Shown: one piece after another, positions 23,160-33,415 of the stretch
How positions within the stretch are numbered: position 1 is the stretch's first letter
Layout: each line of letters starts with the position of its first letter
Source of the DNA: Heliocidaris erythrogramma
Lineage: Eukaryota > Echinodermata > Echinoidea > Camarodonta > Echinometridae
Assembly: GCA_025617745.1 (NCBI GenBank)
Contig: CM046869.1
Coordinates: 10,745,168 to 10,809,167, forward strand
DNA length: 64,000 nt
Direction: 5' to 3'
Made by a program: the position numbers and the translations under genes
The notes under the pieces: model-generated
What the model was told of the DNA's origin: nothing
The model's database searches: none
Seen by the model: only the letters and a program-made list of their open reading frames with translations

Positions 23160-24325
23160 TATTTACCAGCATCCCCATTCAAGAAGCTTGCGACATCACC
23201 AGAACTAGATTACAACGTGACACTGATCTCCAGGACAGAACCCCACTATCTCCCCAACAGATATATGACCTTCTTCTCCTATGTCTTACCTCCACCAGCT
23301 TCCAGTGGCGGGATAAGTACTTCAACCAATCAGAAGGTGCCCCCATGGGCTCTCCACTCTCCCCAGTTATAGCTAATCTCTTCATGGAACAATTCGAAAC
23401 TACTATTCTCTCCACAGCACCGTATAAACCCACACTTTGGCTCCGTTACGTTGACGACACGTTTGTCATTTGGCCGCACGGTCCGGAAAAGCTGAACAAT
23501 TTCCAGGATTTTCTCAACAAACATCACCCCTCCATCAGCTTCTCGTCAGAAGCAGAAAACAATAACTCTCTTCCTTTTCTTGATGTTTTGATCACCCACA
23601 AGCCTGACGGTTCACTCTCCCATAGTGTTTACCGTAAACCTACCCACACAGACCGCTATCTAAACTTCCGATCTTTCCACCATCCGTCCGTCAAACGTTC
23701 GGTCTCCAGTTCCCTGATCAGGAGAGCTCACAACGTCTGCGACTCAACCAGCCTTGACGACGAGTTAAAACACATCAAAGCAGCCTTAGTCAACAATGGT
23801 TTCCCTCCTCAGGAAATACGCACAGCTGTCAACAAACCCCATGCTACCCCACCAACCAGACACATCTCGTCCTGCACTATTCCCTTCTCAGGTCATGTCT
23901 CTCACCGCATTCAACGAGTCCTGCAGAAGGCCAACATACGGGTTTTCTTCAGTTCTAAACACAAACTTCACAAGTCTCTCTACACACACAAAGACACAGC
24001 TTCTCCCGACAGCAAACCAGGAGTGTACCGCATACCATGTTCCTGTGGTCAGGTCTACATCGGAGAGACTGGGAGGGACATCAAATCTCGCATCAAGGAA
24101 CACCGTGCCCATGGGAGACTTGGTCACTACGACCGATCTGCCATTATCAATCATTCTGTCACTCGTGATCACCAGATTCACTGGGAAGACACCAAACTTG
24201 TAGCCCCCGCTTCCAACTGGTATACCAGGAGGGTCCGTGAAGCCATCGAGATTCACAAACATGACACAGTTACACAGGACAAGGGTTTACAGATCAGCGA
24301 CATTTGGTTTTCACTCTTCCAATAA
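23160..24325 (+). pseudogene. PLE RT C-terminal part plus GIY-YIG endonuclease, 5'-truncated
   Basis: An uninterrupted frame of 388 codons runs from 23160 (no own start) to stops at 24324. Order: FTSIPIQEAC, EGAPMGSPLSPVIANLFME, LRYVDDTFVIW (catalytic YVDD), NNSLPFLDVLI, VYRKPTHTDRYL, then a linker, then GVYRIPCSCGQVYIGETGRD (GIY-YIG nuclease) and SRIKEHRAHGR. The fusion of a telomerase-like RT to a C-terminal GIY-YIG is diagnostic of Penelope-like elements. The RT fingers and the first catalytic Asp are missing, so it is not functional, although the surviving frame has no stop. Confidence 0.93.
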
Positions 24326-24329
24326 TAAC

Positions 24330-25458
24330 TAGTGTTATAATTTTTATGTATTTTAACCACAATTGCTTCCCTCAACAGGATTTCATGTTTCTCTCCTCAA
24401 CTTGTTCATTACCTTTGTTTTGTTGTTTCATTCATAACATTCATTATATTCATCATTAGGATACTCATTCTGATGTCATTATTTCACCCTTTTTTCCACA
24501 TGTATGTTTTAAATTTAATATTGTTTCTCTCCACAGATTATCTCCAACAGGATTTCAGGTTTCTCTCCTCAATTTGTTCATTATCATTGTTTTTTCTCTC
24601 CACAGCCTTTCTCAACATTTATTATTAGTATACTTAGTATACTTATTAGTATTCTGTTGTCAATATTTCACCTTTTCCATATGTATGTTTTAACCTTAAT
24701 TTCTTTCCTCAACAGGATGCCATGTTTCTCTCCACAGATTACCTACGGTCCCAATCCCCCTTTTGTTTCCAGCTTATCCAGACGGTTAATTGATTTCTTA
24801 GTCCTATTGTTCACTTGTTTTCATTGTTTCTTTTCAACGCAGGATTCGTTTGATGTCACTTATGTCAATTTAATATTGTTTCTCTCCACAGATTATCTCC
24901 AACAGGATTTCAGGTTTCTCTCCTCAATTTGTTCATTATCATTGTTTTTTCTCTCCACAGCCTTTCACAACATTTATTATTAGTATACTTAGTATACTTA
25001 TTAGTATTCTGTTGTCAATATTTCACCTTTTCCATATGTATGTTTTAACCTTAATTTCTTTCCTCAACAGGATGCCATGTTTCTCTCCACAGATTATCTA
25101 CGGTCCCAATCCCCCCTTTTGTTTCCAGCTTATCCAGACGGTTAATTGATTTCTTAGTCTTATTGTTCACTTGTTTTCATTGTTTCTTTTCAACGCAGGA
25201 TTCGTTTGATGTCACTTATCCTTTCAATGCAGGTACCTTGACGTTATTTATCCTTTCAATGTAGGTACTTTGATATTACTGTTACTATTTCTTTCTATGT
25301 TATTTGTTTGCATCCATTTTTATTAAGTGAATTGCTGCTTCATATATAAATTCTGCTGATTTATTCGCTCTTCTCATTCTCCTGACGACGGCCAGAGCAT
25401 TCTGACCGGAACGTGGAGTTATTCCAACTCACATGGTTGTACCGCAAACCTTTTTCTG
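24330..25458 (+). repeat. PLE right arm with internal 355-bp duplication
   Basis: The arm is inverted relative to 22547-23159; for example ggttgtaccgcaaacc here matches ggtttgcggtacaacc on the left. It is full of repeated words such as tttctctccacag, cctcaacagg and caacaggatttc. These look like 3' splice sites (pyrimidine tract then CAG), but their regular repetition suggests repeat structure rather than exons. Confidence 0.85.
25379..25435 (+). ncRNA. Possible degenerate hammerhead-type motif in PLE arm
   Basis: CTGACGA (fits the CTGANGA core) is followed by a potential stem (CGGcCAGA-gcat-TCTGaCCG) and then GAACGTGG, close to the GAAA core box. PLE arms are known to carry hammerhead ribozymes. 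Here the second core box reads GAAC rather than GAAA, and I could not place a convincing stem I, so this is probably a degenerate or inactive motif. The left arm has its inverted copy at about 22568-22624. Confidence 0.35.
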
Positions 25459-25496
25459 AATATAAAGATTGAAAAAAAGAAAGTACCAAATTTTTA

Positions 25497-25597
25497 ATTA
25501 TAATAATAATATATTACATTTATATAGCGCATTATGTGAATACTTCAATGCGCTTTACAATGTTATTTGTTATTACCCCTGGTCATTGGATTTCAAT
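25497..25597. mobile_element. Short SINE-like insert with TSD aattttta
   Basis: About 100 bp containing aataataatatattac, tatatagcgcattatg and tgcgctttacaatg. It is bracketed by aattttta on both sides, inside LINE-B sequence after the PLE. The gcgc...tatata words resemble those of the SINE-like insert at 4815-5010. Confidence 0.6.
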
Positions 25598-25664
25598 TTT
25601 TAGGCGTAACTATTTATAATTCGATTATACTGCCTTACATTTTATATTGCAACATTGTATGGGG

Positions 25665-25930
25665 ACAACTACCCCCTAGGACAACCACCCTCTAGGACAA
25701 CTACCCCCCGGATAACTACCCCCCAGACAACTACCCCATAGGACAACTACCCCCTAGGACAACTACCCCCAGGACAACTACCCCCCGGACAACTACCCCC
25801 CGGACAACCACCCCCTAGGACAACTACCCCCAGGACAACTACCCCCGGACATCAACATTGAACAGGACATCATCAACATTGAACCCCCTAGAACCCCATT
25901 GAACAGTACTACCTCAGGACAACCACCCTC
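25665..25930 (+). repeat. Left outer arm: tandem 15-16 bp repeats
   Basis: About a dozen or more units of ggacaactacccccta or ggacaactacccccc, becoming irregular after 25860 (catcaacattgaacccc). Its inverted partner is 30025-30262. Confidence 0.9.
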
Positions 25931-27302
25931 TAGGAAAAGTACCCCAAATTGGACTAAACATCACATTGAACAAGATTGTGCTCGTTCGCTACGCTCGCTC
26001 GCCAAAATAGAATAAATATGGCCTTTAGCAACCTGCAACAAAAAGCCCAGATAATATACCAAATTTTATTAAAAGAGAAGTGTTTGTTTTCGCTCATGCT
26101 TGCTCGCTTAATTGTTCCTCCTCCAACTTCCAACAATAAAACTCAGTTTATCACATTAAAAAAAAAAAAAAAACTAGTTTATATATACTATCATTTAAAA
26201 AGAATTGTTTGTTTTTGTTTTTTTGTTTGTTGTTGTTTTTTGGTGTTGTTTTTTCTTCAATGCATGAAGGCAGGTGTTCCCATGTGCAATATCAACTCTC
26301 TAATAGATGTTTTGCATGGTCAACAATTAAGGGGGGGGGGGGCGGGAAGGAAAACAAATATTCCAGCCGTTTGTCACACCTCCCACCCCTCTCCCTCACG
26401 CACTCTACAATTATGCAACTCGTTACAAAGCTACCAGCCAATCGAGTATTAAAGGAAACTAGCATTGTGGTTTGGTCGATTTAAAAGAAATAGTATGGGG
26501 TATACAATCATGTTAAGATGGGTGAGAAATTCAACTGTACAATGCACCATCAAACACCGAGTTTAAACACCCAACTTTTAAAACAAAAATGTAATACCAG
26601 GGGAAATCTCCCCCCCCCCCCCCGTGATCATGGGTATAGACACATTTAACTCACGTGGTGAGGTGAATTTTATCATTATAATGCACCAAAATCCTATTTA
26701 TAACCAGATTTCCAAAATGTTCTTACCGTGGGAGGTGGATACCCCCTCCTCTGGATACTCATTATATCCTTACTGATTGTTTGTCACCCCCCCCCCCCCT
26801 CCACGTCCCCCCCCCCTCCACGTCCCCCCCCCCCTCCACGTCCTCCCCTGGCCGAAATCAGTTTAAATGCCATTGAGTACCTGGGAGTTGTAACTGTTTG
26901 GGGGGATAGTTGACCTACATGCCATGGGTGAGAGTATGTTGGTTGTTGTCCGATTAATAATTACCCTAAGTCGTTAATGTCCCGGTGGTAGTTACCTTAG
27001 GTGGTATTTGTCAAGAAGATGTCCTAAAGAGTGGATGCCCTAAGGGGTAGTTGTCCGGGGGGGGGGGCGTGTTTTCGTACCGTACACCGTAGGGTAGGCA
27101 ATTTCCCCCAAAAAAATCATGCAAGTGCTCTGGTGAAAGAGTCTAAGTCGTCAGCGCACATCCTGTAAAACTACTCTATGCAAGTTGTGCACTATCATAC
27201 AGCCAGCCTGGGAAGCTGAGAAAGGGGGAAAATGAAATACATAAGAAAAGAGAAGCTAGAGATACAGTGGAAACTCAGTATAACTCAGTATTTCCCAAGG
27301 AC

Positions 27303-28816
27303 GTTTTGTTGGGATGGTTCTTCTTGACTTGCAAAAAGCCTTCGATACCGTTAACCATAATATACTGTTAAGTAAATTAGAAGTAATGGGTTTAAATTCT
27401 GCATGTGTGCAATGGTTTAGGTCTTACTTGACCAATCGTCATCAAGTTGTCTCGTTGCAAAATGTACTCTCCGATTCTATGCCCATAAGATGCGGAGTTC
27501 CCCAGGGGAGCATATTAGGTCCTATTCTTTTCATGTGCTACATTAATGATATGTGTGTTTGTGTCAACGACAGTAAATTACTTTTATATGCGGATGACAG
27601 TGTGCTACTGTATTCTGGTACTGATCCTAAGCTGATCGGGGAAAAACTTAGCTTAGAATTATCAAACTGTGTTAATTGGATGACAGCAAATAAGCTTAGC
27701 TTACATATTGGTAAAACCGAAAGTATTTTGTTTTGTTCGCGGGGTAGGCTGAAGTATACTGATGATTTCAATATAAGTTATAACAATCAACTCATTAAGA
27801 GACAGGATTCTGTGAAGTATTTAGGACTAAATATAGCTAGTGTTCTTTCTTGCTCAAGTTTGGTTGACAGTATTGTCAAAAAAGCTAATGCTCGTCTAAA
27901 ATTCTTGTATCGTTATCAAAATTGCATGAACTTAAAATCAAGACGCATTTTAAGTTTTTCCTTAATACAATGTTTATTTGATTATGCTAATGCGGCATGG
28001 TACTGCAGTCTAGGCAAGGTGGATCAAAACAAGTTAAAAATAATTCAAAATAAGATTGTAAGATTTATCAATCACTTACCACCAAGAACACACATTGGGA
28101 AGAGTGAACTTGAAACAGCTGGTCTTCTTCATGTAAACCTTAGATCACAACAACTTTTAATTCACCATGTACATAAGATTTTTTACTCTAATGCAGATCA
28201 CTATATTTCAAATAATTTTACTCGCTCTTCAAGTGTTCATAGGCATGACACTAGAAATAGTCAATTTAATTTCGTAGTGCCTAAGCGGAAAGGTAAAATT
28301 GGAAATTCTTTTTATTTTAACGGTATTCTTTTCTGGAAGTCAGTTAAGAATTTTTTACATTTTAAAAGGGTATTGAAGCATCATTTGAAAAATGTGTCTA
28401 CTCCATAACTATATTTCTCCTCTCCTTTTTGTAGCTCAGATGGTTTTTTCCTATATTATTTGACTTATGTAACCAACGTTTATTATCGATAGTTTCATTA
28501 TGATTTTCTGTATATAGTTTTTTCCGTTGAGTAAGTCTTGTTTTCACATTTATGTAATCTTCGCCTACTTTATAAAAAATGTTATGTTTTATTTTGCTAC
28601 TTTTAATTAGTACATTCTTATTACTTGTCGTACGTGTACGATAGTCTTGTAGCCGTACTAATGTGTTTTCTTAGTGTATTTTTTAATCAGTTATTTAGGT
28701 AAGGACCCCATTGGAAATAAGCCATTTCGGCTTTCATGGGCTATCCTGTCATGGTACCTGGTTATGTTTGTATTGCAATATACCTGACGAATAAAATCAA
28801 ATCAAATCAAATCAAA
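27303..28816 (+). mobile_element. LINE-C fragment (5'-truncated CR1/Jockey-like) in the foldback
   Basis: A 5'-truncated LINE beginning within the RT at the FD..KAFD motif and ending in a tail aaataaaatcaaatcaaatcaaatcaaa (28790-28816). It is closely related to the minus-strand copy at 41584-42597. The surrounding short repeat (cagtggaaactcagtata on the left; inverted near 28960-28980) suggests that it landed in another small palindromic repeat. Confidence 0.88.
27314..28408 (+). pseudogene. LINE-C reverse transcriptase and C-terminal domain, 364 codons open
   Basis: Motifs: LLDLQKAFDTVNHNILLSKL, CGVPQGSILGPILFMCYIND, LLLYADDSVLLY (catalytic YADD), KYLGLNIASV, and a C-terminal zone with NHLPPRTHIGKSELETAG, RHDTRNSQFNFVVPKRKGK and FYFNGILFWKSV. 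The frame is intact to its stop, but the fingers domain and endonuclease are absent because of 5' truncation. The intact frame and its similarity to the 41.9 kb copy suggest recent activity of this family. Confidence 0.9.
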
Positions 28817-28974
28817 CAAAGGTCCTTGGGACCATCGAAATTGCCTCGTTATAGGAGGAATCTCGTTATATCAGGATTAAAAAACAAGAGATTATAAAGA
28901 GCTTGGTCCGGAATATTATTACCTTGTCATATCAGGAATATTGTTATATCAGACCTCTTGATACTGAGTTTCCA

Positions 28975-29265
28975 CTGTAGATGGAAGGAAAAACAAAGAA
29001 ATGCATGAGGAAAGAGAATAGGATAGATGGAAGGAAAAAACAGAGAAATAAATAAGGAAAGAGAAGAGGATAGATGGAAGGTAAAACAAAGAAATACATA
29101 AGGAAAGAGAAGAGGATGGATGGAAGGAAAGAGAAGAGGATAGATGGAAGTTAAAACAAAGAAATACAAAAGGAAAGAGAAGAGGATAGATGCAAGGAAA
29201 ACATATCTTCCATCTATCCTCTTCTCTTTCCTTATTTATTTCTCTGTTTTTTCCTTCCATCTATC
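28975..29265. repeat. Purine-rich minisatellite ending in a hairpin
   Basis: Units of about 45-60 bp of the form gatagatggaaggaaaaacaaagaaatacataaggaaagagaa repeat from 28980 to 29200. The last unit is then inverted at 29205-29262 (cttccatctatcctcttctc), giving a snap-back end. Confidence 0.85.
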
Positions 29266-29739
29266 TCTAGCTGCACTTTTTAAATGTATTTCACTTTTCC
29301 CCTTTCTACCAACTTCCCATGCAGGCTGGTTGTATCGTGCACAATGATATGTGTAGTGCATAGAGTAGTTACAACAGGGATGTGCGCTGACGACTTAGAC
29401 TCTTTCACCAGAGCACTTGTATGATTTTTTCGCGAAATTGCCTACGCTACGGTGTAAAACGAAAATCGCCCCGTGACCAACAATCAGTAAGGATATAATG
29501 AGTATCCGTTTTGGAAATCTGGTTATAAATAGGATTTTGGTGCATTATTATGATAAAATTCACCTCACCACGTGAGTTAAATGTGTCTATACCCATGATC
29601 ACGGGGGGGGGGGGGGGGGGGAGAGAGCGTCAAGAGGGGTGACAATACGGTTTATTCCGTCAAGACTAGTCGGCATGTCGGCATGAATATTCGTGAATAT
29701 TCATGAAAAACAAATTGTAGGGAAATAATAAAATGAGCG

Positions 29740-29826
29740 AACCATGCAGTCACGCAGTTCCTTGCGTGGCGCATTCGGATTCACGTTGTGCTCGTCATGA
29801 AGGAATCACGAGTTCGAGCCTCGGCA
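29740..29826 (+). repeat. tRNA-like segment, plus strand
   Basis: TTGCGTGGCGCATTCGG resembles a box A, and CACGAGTTCGAGCCTCGGC resembles a T arm with box B, at tRNA-like spacing. Flanks are repetitive. Likely a tRNA-derived SINE head or tRNA pseudogene rather than a functional tRNA. Confidence 0.45.
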
Positions 29827-30024
29827 GGCTAAGGGGTGTTAGAATTTAGGAAAGTATCATTGACAAAATTTTCTTTTGCTGAAATAAAGTAAGGTGAAAC
29901 TGAGAGAAAATACAAGTCTTAAAGTTGTAGTCTCAAAGTCTCCAAAACGGGGCTTCTTGACGCTCAAATACTGCCCTCTCTTGTCAGTGGCGCAAATCCT
30001 GACAGAAAAAAATACGCGTCTGGG

Positions 30025-30262
30025 GGTAATTGTCCTAGAGGGTGGTTGTCCTAGGGGGTGGTTGTCTGGGGGGTAGTTGTCCGGGGGGTAGTTGTCCTGG
30101 GGGTAGTTGTCCTAGGGGGTGGTTGTCCGGGGGGTAGTTGTCCCGGGGGTAGTTGTCCTAGGGGGTGGTTGTCCGGGGGGTAGTTGTCCTAGGGGGTAGT
30201 TGTCTTAGAGGGTGGTTATCCTAGGGGTGGTTATCCGGGGGGTGGTTGTCCAGGGGGTAGGA
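30025..30262 (+). repeat. Right outer arm of the foldback: tandem 15-16 bp repeats
   Basis: Tandem copies of ggggtagttgtcct(a)g and ggggtggttgtccg, the reverse complement of the left arm at 25665-25860. Confidence 0.9.
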
Positions 30263-30271
30263 GTCCTAGAA

Positions 30272-30617
30272 CCATCTTTCACATACGGATCCTTTATTCC
30301 ATCAGCTACGCACTCTCCCTATTCATGACATACATTATCTCCAAACTGCTCTTTTTATGTATCGATACCATTCCCGCGAACTTCCCACGAACTTGTTAAG
30401 CATGTTCCGTATCAATTCAGATATACACAATTATCCTACCCGAATTTCTTCAAATGTGCATTTAGAAAATCCAAGAACAGCCCTTGCCCAACGATCTATT
30501 CGACACACTGGTCCTGACCTTTGGAATTCTCTTTCTCTTAATATTCGAACGTGTCCAACAAAAAATACTTTTAAGAGACAATTAAAGAATGAACTTCTCT
30601 GCAAATATGAAACGTAA
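30272..30617 (+). pseudogene. LINE-B C-terminal domain
   Basis: Frame reading LSHTDPLFHQLRTLPIHDIH, then MYRYHSRELP, HNYPTRISSNVH, HTGPDLWNSLSLNIR and FKRQLKNELL, the usual C-terminal tail of CR1/L2-like ORF2. It is the continuation of the RT at 21589-22514 after the nested insertions. Confidence 0.85.
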
Positions 30618-31010
30618 GGTTAAAATTGCATGGTCCAACCTCTACCCCCATATTATATTTTTCTTATTTGTTATCCATTATGCGATAAATCACATAGGCT
30701 TGGTAACTAGTCTTTTTATTTGATGATGTATAGTACTTTCTTTATATGTATCCCCTCTCTATATCAATTTATAACCATGAATGAACATCATTACATCTAA
30801 ATGCTACCAATTATCATGTGTGTTCCTTTTTGTTGTTTTTTTTTTTGGACGTCCTGTCAAGTTCTTACGAGCTTATGAAGATCCATTCATATATGTATAT
30901 ATTTCTTGATTACACCATGTATGAAGATTATGATTATAATGATGTGTGTGTGTATATATATATATATATATACATGTATATATGAAATAAATAAATCAGT
31001 CAAATCAATC

Positions 31011-32042
31011 CTCTTTTATAAACCTTCCCAGTTTTGTGTCTCCGTTTCATTTCTTTTATTCATTGCGGGGGTGGGGAGGTGCTTTTCGTCGAAAATAGAT
31101 CCGCTTTTTGAAGATGGCAATTAAAACCATAATATCCTATCGTGACCCTAAATTTCCCTATAACAGTGGCGTAGCTAGAGTCTAGCCATTGTGGGAGCAC
31201 TGGCACCATTGGAGGCACAAGTCTTTTGGAATAATCTTAAAGCTAATCTAAGACGCCGCTGGTGGAAGAGGGTTGGGGGGGGGGGGGGGGGGGGGGGTTA
31301 CCGGAAGGGGTCCAACCGTCTTCTTTCCTATTCTATTCTTTCTTTTTTTCTTATTTTTTTGCCATCCGATGAGGGAGGGGTGGGGGCATGCCCCCCCCCC
31401 CCCCCGTTGCTACACCTCTGCTCCTGATGAATTCGCCTTTTTTTACCAGGAATTATGAACCCTATTTCATTTTCGGAAATACGAACCCTTTTTCATTTTC
31501 GGAAATATGAACCTTCGGAATTATGAACCCTTTTTCATTTTCGGAAATACGAACCTTCGGAATTATGAACCCTTTTTCATTTTCGGAAATACGAACCCTT
31601 TTTCATTTTGGGAATTATGAACCCCCAGGCATGGGAAATTAGTGTTTCGAAAATACGAACCTTCGGAAAAACGAGATGCCCCCACTATTTCGAGATAATA
31701 GCATTTGAAAGATATTAATATAATGCAACGGAGTATTATAAGTTGAGTATGTTATTTGACCAACTTCTTATTTGAATTTATACATGGACGTTTTATGAGT
31801 TCTAGAGAAGTGGGTTACTATAGGATCGTGAAAATGCATGAAACTATTTTTTTTTAAATAAAAGTGTGAGTTAACACTCGTTTTCCCTCGAAAATGTAGA
31901 ATAAAAATTTTCATCAACTGTGTTATGAGGGAAGCTATACTTTTATTTAGACTTACAAAACGAAATGAGGACGGGAGAAATTTTCTCATTTGGATTGGTC
32001 ATTCAGGCAAAGAGTTCGTTTGATGGAAGAGATGATCTCTCT
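31011..32042. repeat. Intron 3 sequence: poly-G element and inverted ttcgg minisatellite
   Basis: About 31165-31430 is a small element starting cagtggcgtagctagag and ending gctacacctctgc, with a G run of 20 or more (31275-31298) and a C run (31390-31403) inside. About 31450-31680 is a tandem array of ttttcggaaatacgaacc units, inverted relative to the array at 15.8-17.26 kb. The rest is AT-rich with no gene. Confidence 0.7.
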
Positions 32043-32182
32043 GGGGAGCGTTTCATCAAGTGTTTTGTCAGTGATTTTTACCGACAACTCTTATAAGCTA
32101 CTGAAATCCTTGCATCTGATTGGCTGAGAGCAAATTTGTCTGTAAAAATCACTGACAAAACACTTGATGAAACGCTCCCCTG
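32043..32182. mobile_element. 140-bp MITE next to exon 3
   Basis: Inverted ends of about 45 bp: ggggagcgtttcatcaagtg on the left and cacttgatgaaacgctcccc on the right. It lies 76 bp downstream (gene sense) of the exon 3 donor. Too short to encode anything. Confidence 0.85.
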
Positions 32183-32257
32183 AAATCTATACTCCCTGAT
32201 TGCCAAGTTAACAACCATGCCATACATCTGATAGACCGTTACTAATCGTATACATAC

Positions 32258-32400
32258 CTTTAAGATCCTGTTATGTTCCAGAATCTTCTTGAGGCTAGAG
32301 TTTCCTTTGAGGAGCTGAGGATTCTTGAAAGCATCGAAAAGGAAAGCCTTCCCTTCCCAGGTTGAGATCTGAACAAGAGTCAGGCATCCACCCTCTTTCC
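32258..32400 (-). CDS. EXD1: EXD1/Egalitarian-like exonuclease gene, exon 3
   Basis: A 143-nt exon: acceptor AG at 32402-32401, entry phase 1 (its GG completes Gly283), exit phase 0 at donor GTATGT (32257-32252). It encodes residues 284-330, KEGGCLTLVQISTWEGKAFL then FDAFKNPQLLKGNSSL and KKILEHNRILK. This is the beta-strand and helix segment between ExoI and ExoII in the RNase D-like fold: L-x-L-(V/I)-Q-I-x-T, then Y/F-LFD, then L-x-x-(I/L)-L-E. The exon lies between two large transposon-filled introns. Confidence 0.95.
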
Positions 32401-32747
32401 CTGTGAACGACATAGCAAAATATGGACTTCCAAATGACACATGTTGTGATAGAAAGTTTTACTTCTGTCCATCGGCGTAAATCCGTTTGGAGGAGTTGGG
32501 GGGGGGGGGGGAATGATCGAAATCTTTTCCCCGAAATTTTCGATAGCGATTACACACACGAAGACCACCCCCACACACATATTATTTCTTCTTTGCAAAG
32601 TGGGGGGGGGGGGGGTATTTTGTACAGGCCATCCCCCATCCCTTAAATGTGTGTTTGGAGGGGGGGGGGGGGTATATATTTTTACAGTGGACAGTCATGA
32701 TGATTTTCTAGAGACCTTTAGGTGTAAGTTTGACTTGTAATTTGGAT

Positions 32748-32817
32748 GCCCTCACACCGTGTCATACATGACTGCATCTATTATGCATAGAATATGATGT
32801 GACAGGGTGTGAGGGCG
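32748..32817. repeat. 70-bp hairpin repeat
   Basis: Inverted ends gccctcacaccgtgtca and tgacagggtgtgagggc with a short AT-rich middle. Probably a small MITE. Confidence 0.75.
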
Positions 32818-33415
32818 ACTACTATATTATAGGCAATACTATAGGTGTTATTGGGGTTTTGTATAGGGAACAAAAAATGTAGGTGGGGAGAGGCGGCGCA
32901 CATATTCATCGGTTGGTCGGCCGGGGATGTGCACATGTGGGATGGGGTTGATGGTGGTGTGGTATGGTATCTGCTCACTTGTTATTTTCCTTATTTGTGG
33001 TAGAATGAGTTTTATTTTGATAATGATGGATAAGGCTGCCTTGGTTTTGAGAGTTGGAAATCATGGTACAGAAGTCGGCTTGGTCAGGAAAACGGTTGTG
33101 TTTTTTTTTATTAGTCCACAAAATTGGAGTGAATTTTTGGTTTTATAAGGAACATCTTTAAATGAATTCAAAATTAACATTAATTTCACTTAATGTAAGA
33201 GGGATAAGAGATGGGTCTAAAAGAAAAAAAGGTTCTTGATTTGGGAAAGGAGCTGATATTATTTTTTTACAGGAGACTTATAATACAATAGATGTAGAAG
33301 GAAGATGGAAACTTGATTTGGATGGGAACATGTTCTTTAGCCATGGGACAAATCATAGTAGAGGAACTTTAATTTGTTTTCTTCCCAGTTAGATTTTAAA
33401 ATGGATCGTTTGGTA

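Larger units (their letters stand above)
22512..25458 (+). mobile_element. Penelope-like element (PLE) with long inverted arms and 12-bp TSD
   Basis: AATATAAAGATT occurs at 22500-22511 and 25459-25470, directly flanking the insert in the LINE-B RT. The RT/GIY-YIG gene lies between two inverted arms: left about 22547-23159, right about 24330-25458. A roughly 35-bp extra piece (22512-22546) lies outside the left arm, like the short terminal extension described for PLEs. The right arm contains a direct duplication with a period of about 355 bp (24516 and 24871). The RT N-terminus is missing, so the copy is 5'-truncated against a partial inverted copy, a common PLE arrangement. Confidence 0.92.
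25665..30272. mobile_element. Foldback (TU-like) element with tandem-repeat arms
   Basis: The outer arms are tandem 15-16 bp repeats: acaactaccccc(ct)(a)gg on the left (25665-25860) and the inverted form ggggtagttgtcc on the right (30025-30262). Inner non-repetitive arms also match inversely: about 26620-27260 against 29275-29640 (for example ctcacgtggtgaggtgaattt against aaattcacctcaccacgtgag). Sea-urchin TU elements are known for long inverted repeats with an outer domain of about 15-bp tandem repeats, so the fit is good (inference). LINE-B reading resumes on the right as LSHTDPLFHQLRTLP. The centre holds a LINE fragment. Confidence 0.8.
18600..31010 (+). mobile_element. LINE-B: CR1/L2-like LINE split by three nested insertions
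   Basis: ORF1 (18750-19671), endonuclease (20302-21103), RT (21589-22514) and C-terminal domain (30272-30617) of one LINE are in order on the plus strand. They are separated by a Penelope-like element (22512-25458), a short SINE-like insert (25497-25597) and a foldback element (25665-30272). A short LINE stretch (tttttaggcgtaac then ctgccttacattttatattgc, about 25598-25664) lies between the inserts, with some coding sequence lost. The 3' end is about 30985-31010 (gaaataaataaatcagtcaaatc). It is antisense to the EXD1-like gene within intron 3. Confidence 0.88.

Noticed and set aside
23796-24262. Overlapping open frames on both strands within the PLE gene
   Set aside because: Shadows of the GIY-YIG-bearing frame, which has clear domain content.
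24330-25330. Apparent 3' splice sites (tttctctccacag, cctcaacag) suggesting exons
   Set aside because: They recur with the internal duplication of the PLE arm and are mirrored in the inverted left arm. No coding sequence follows them.
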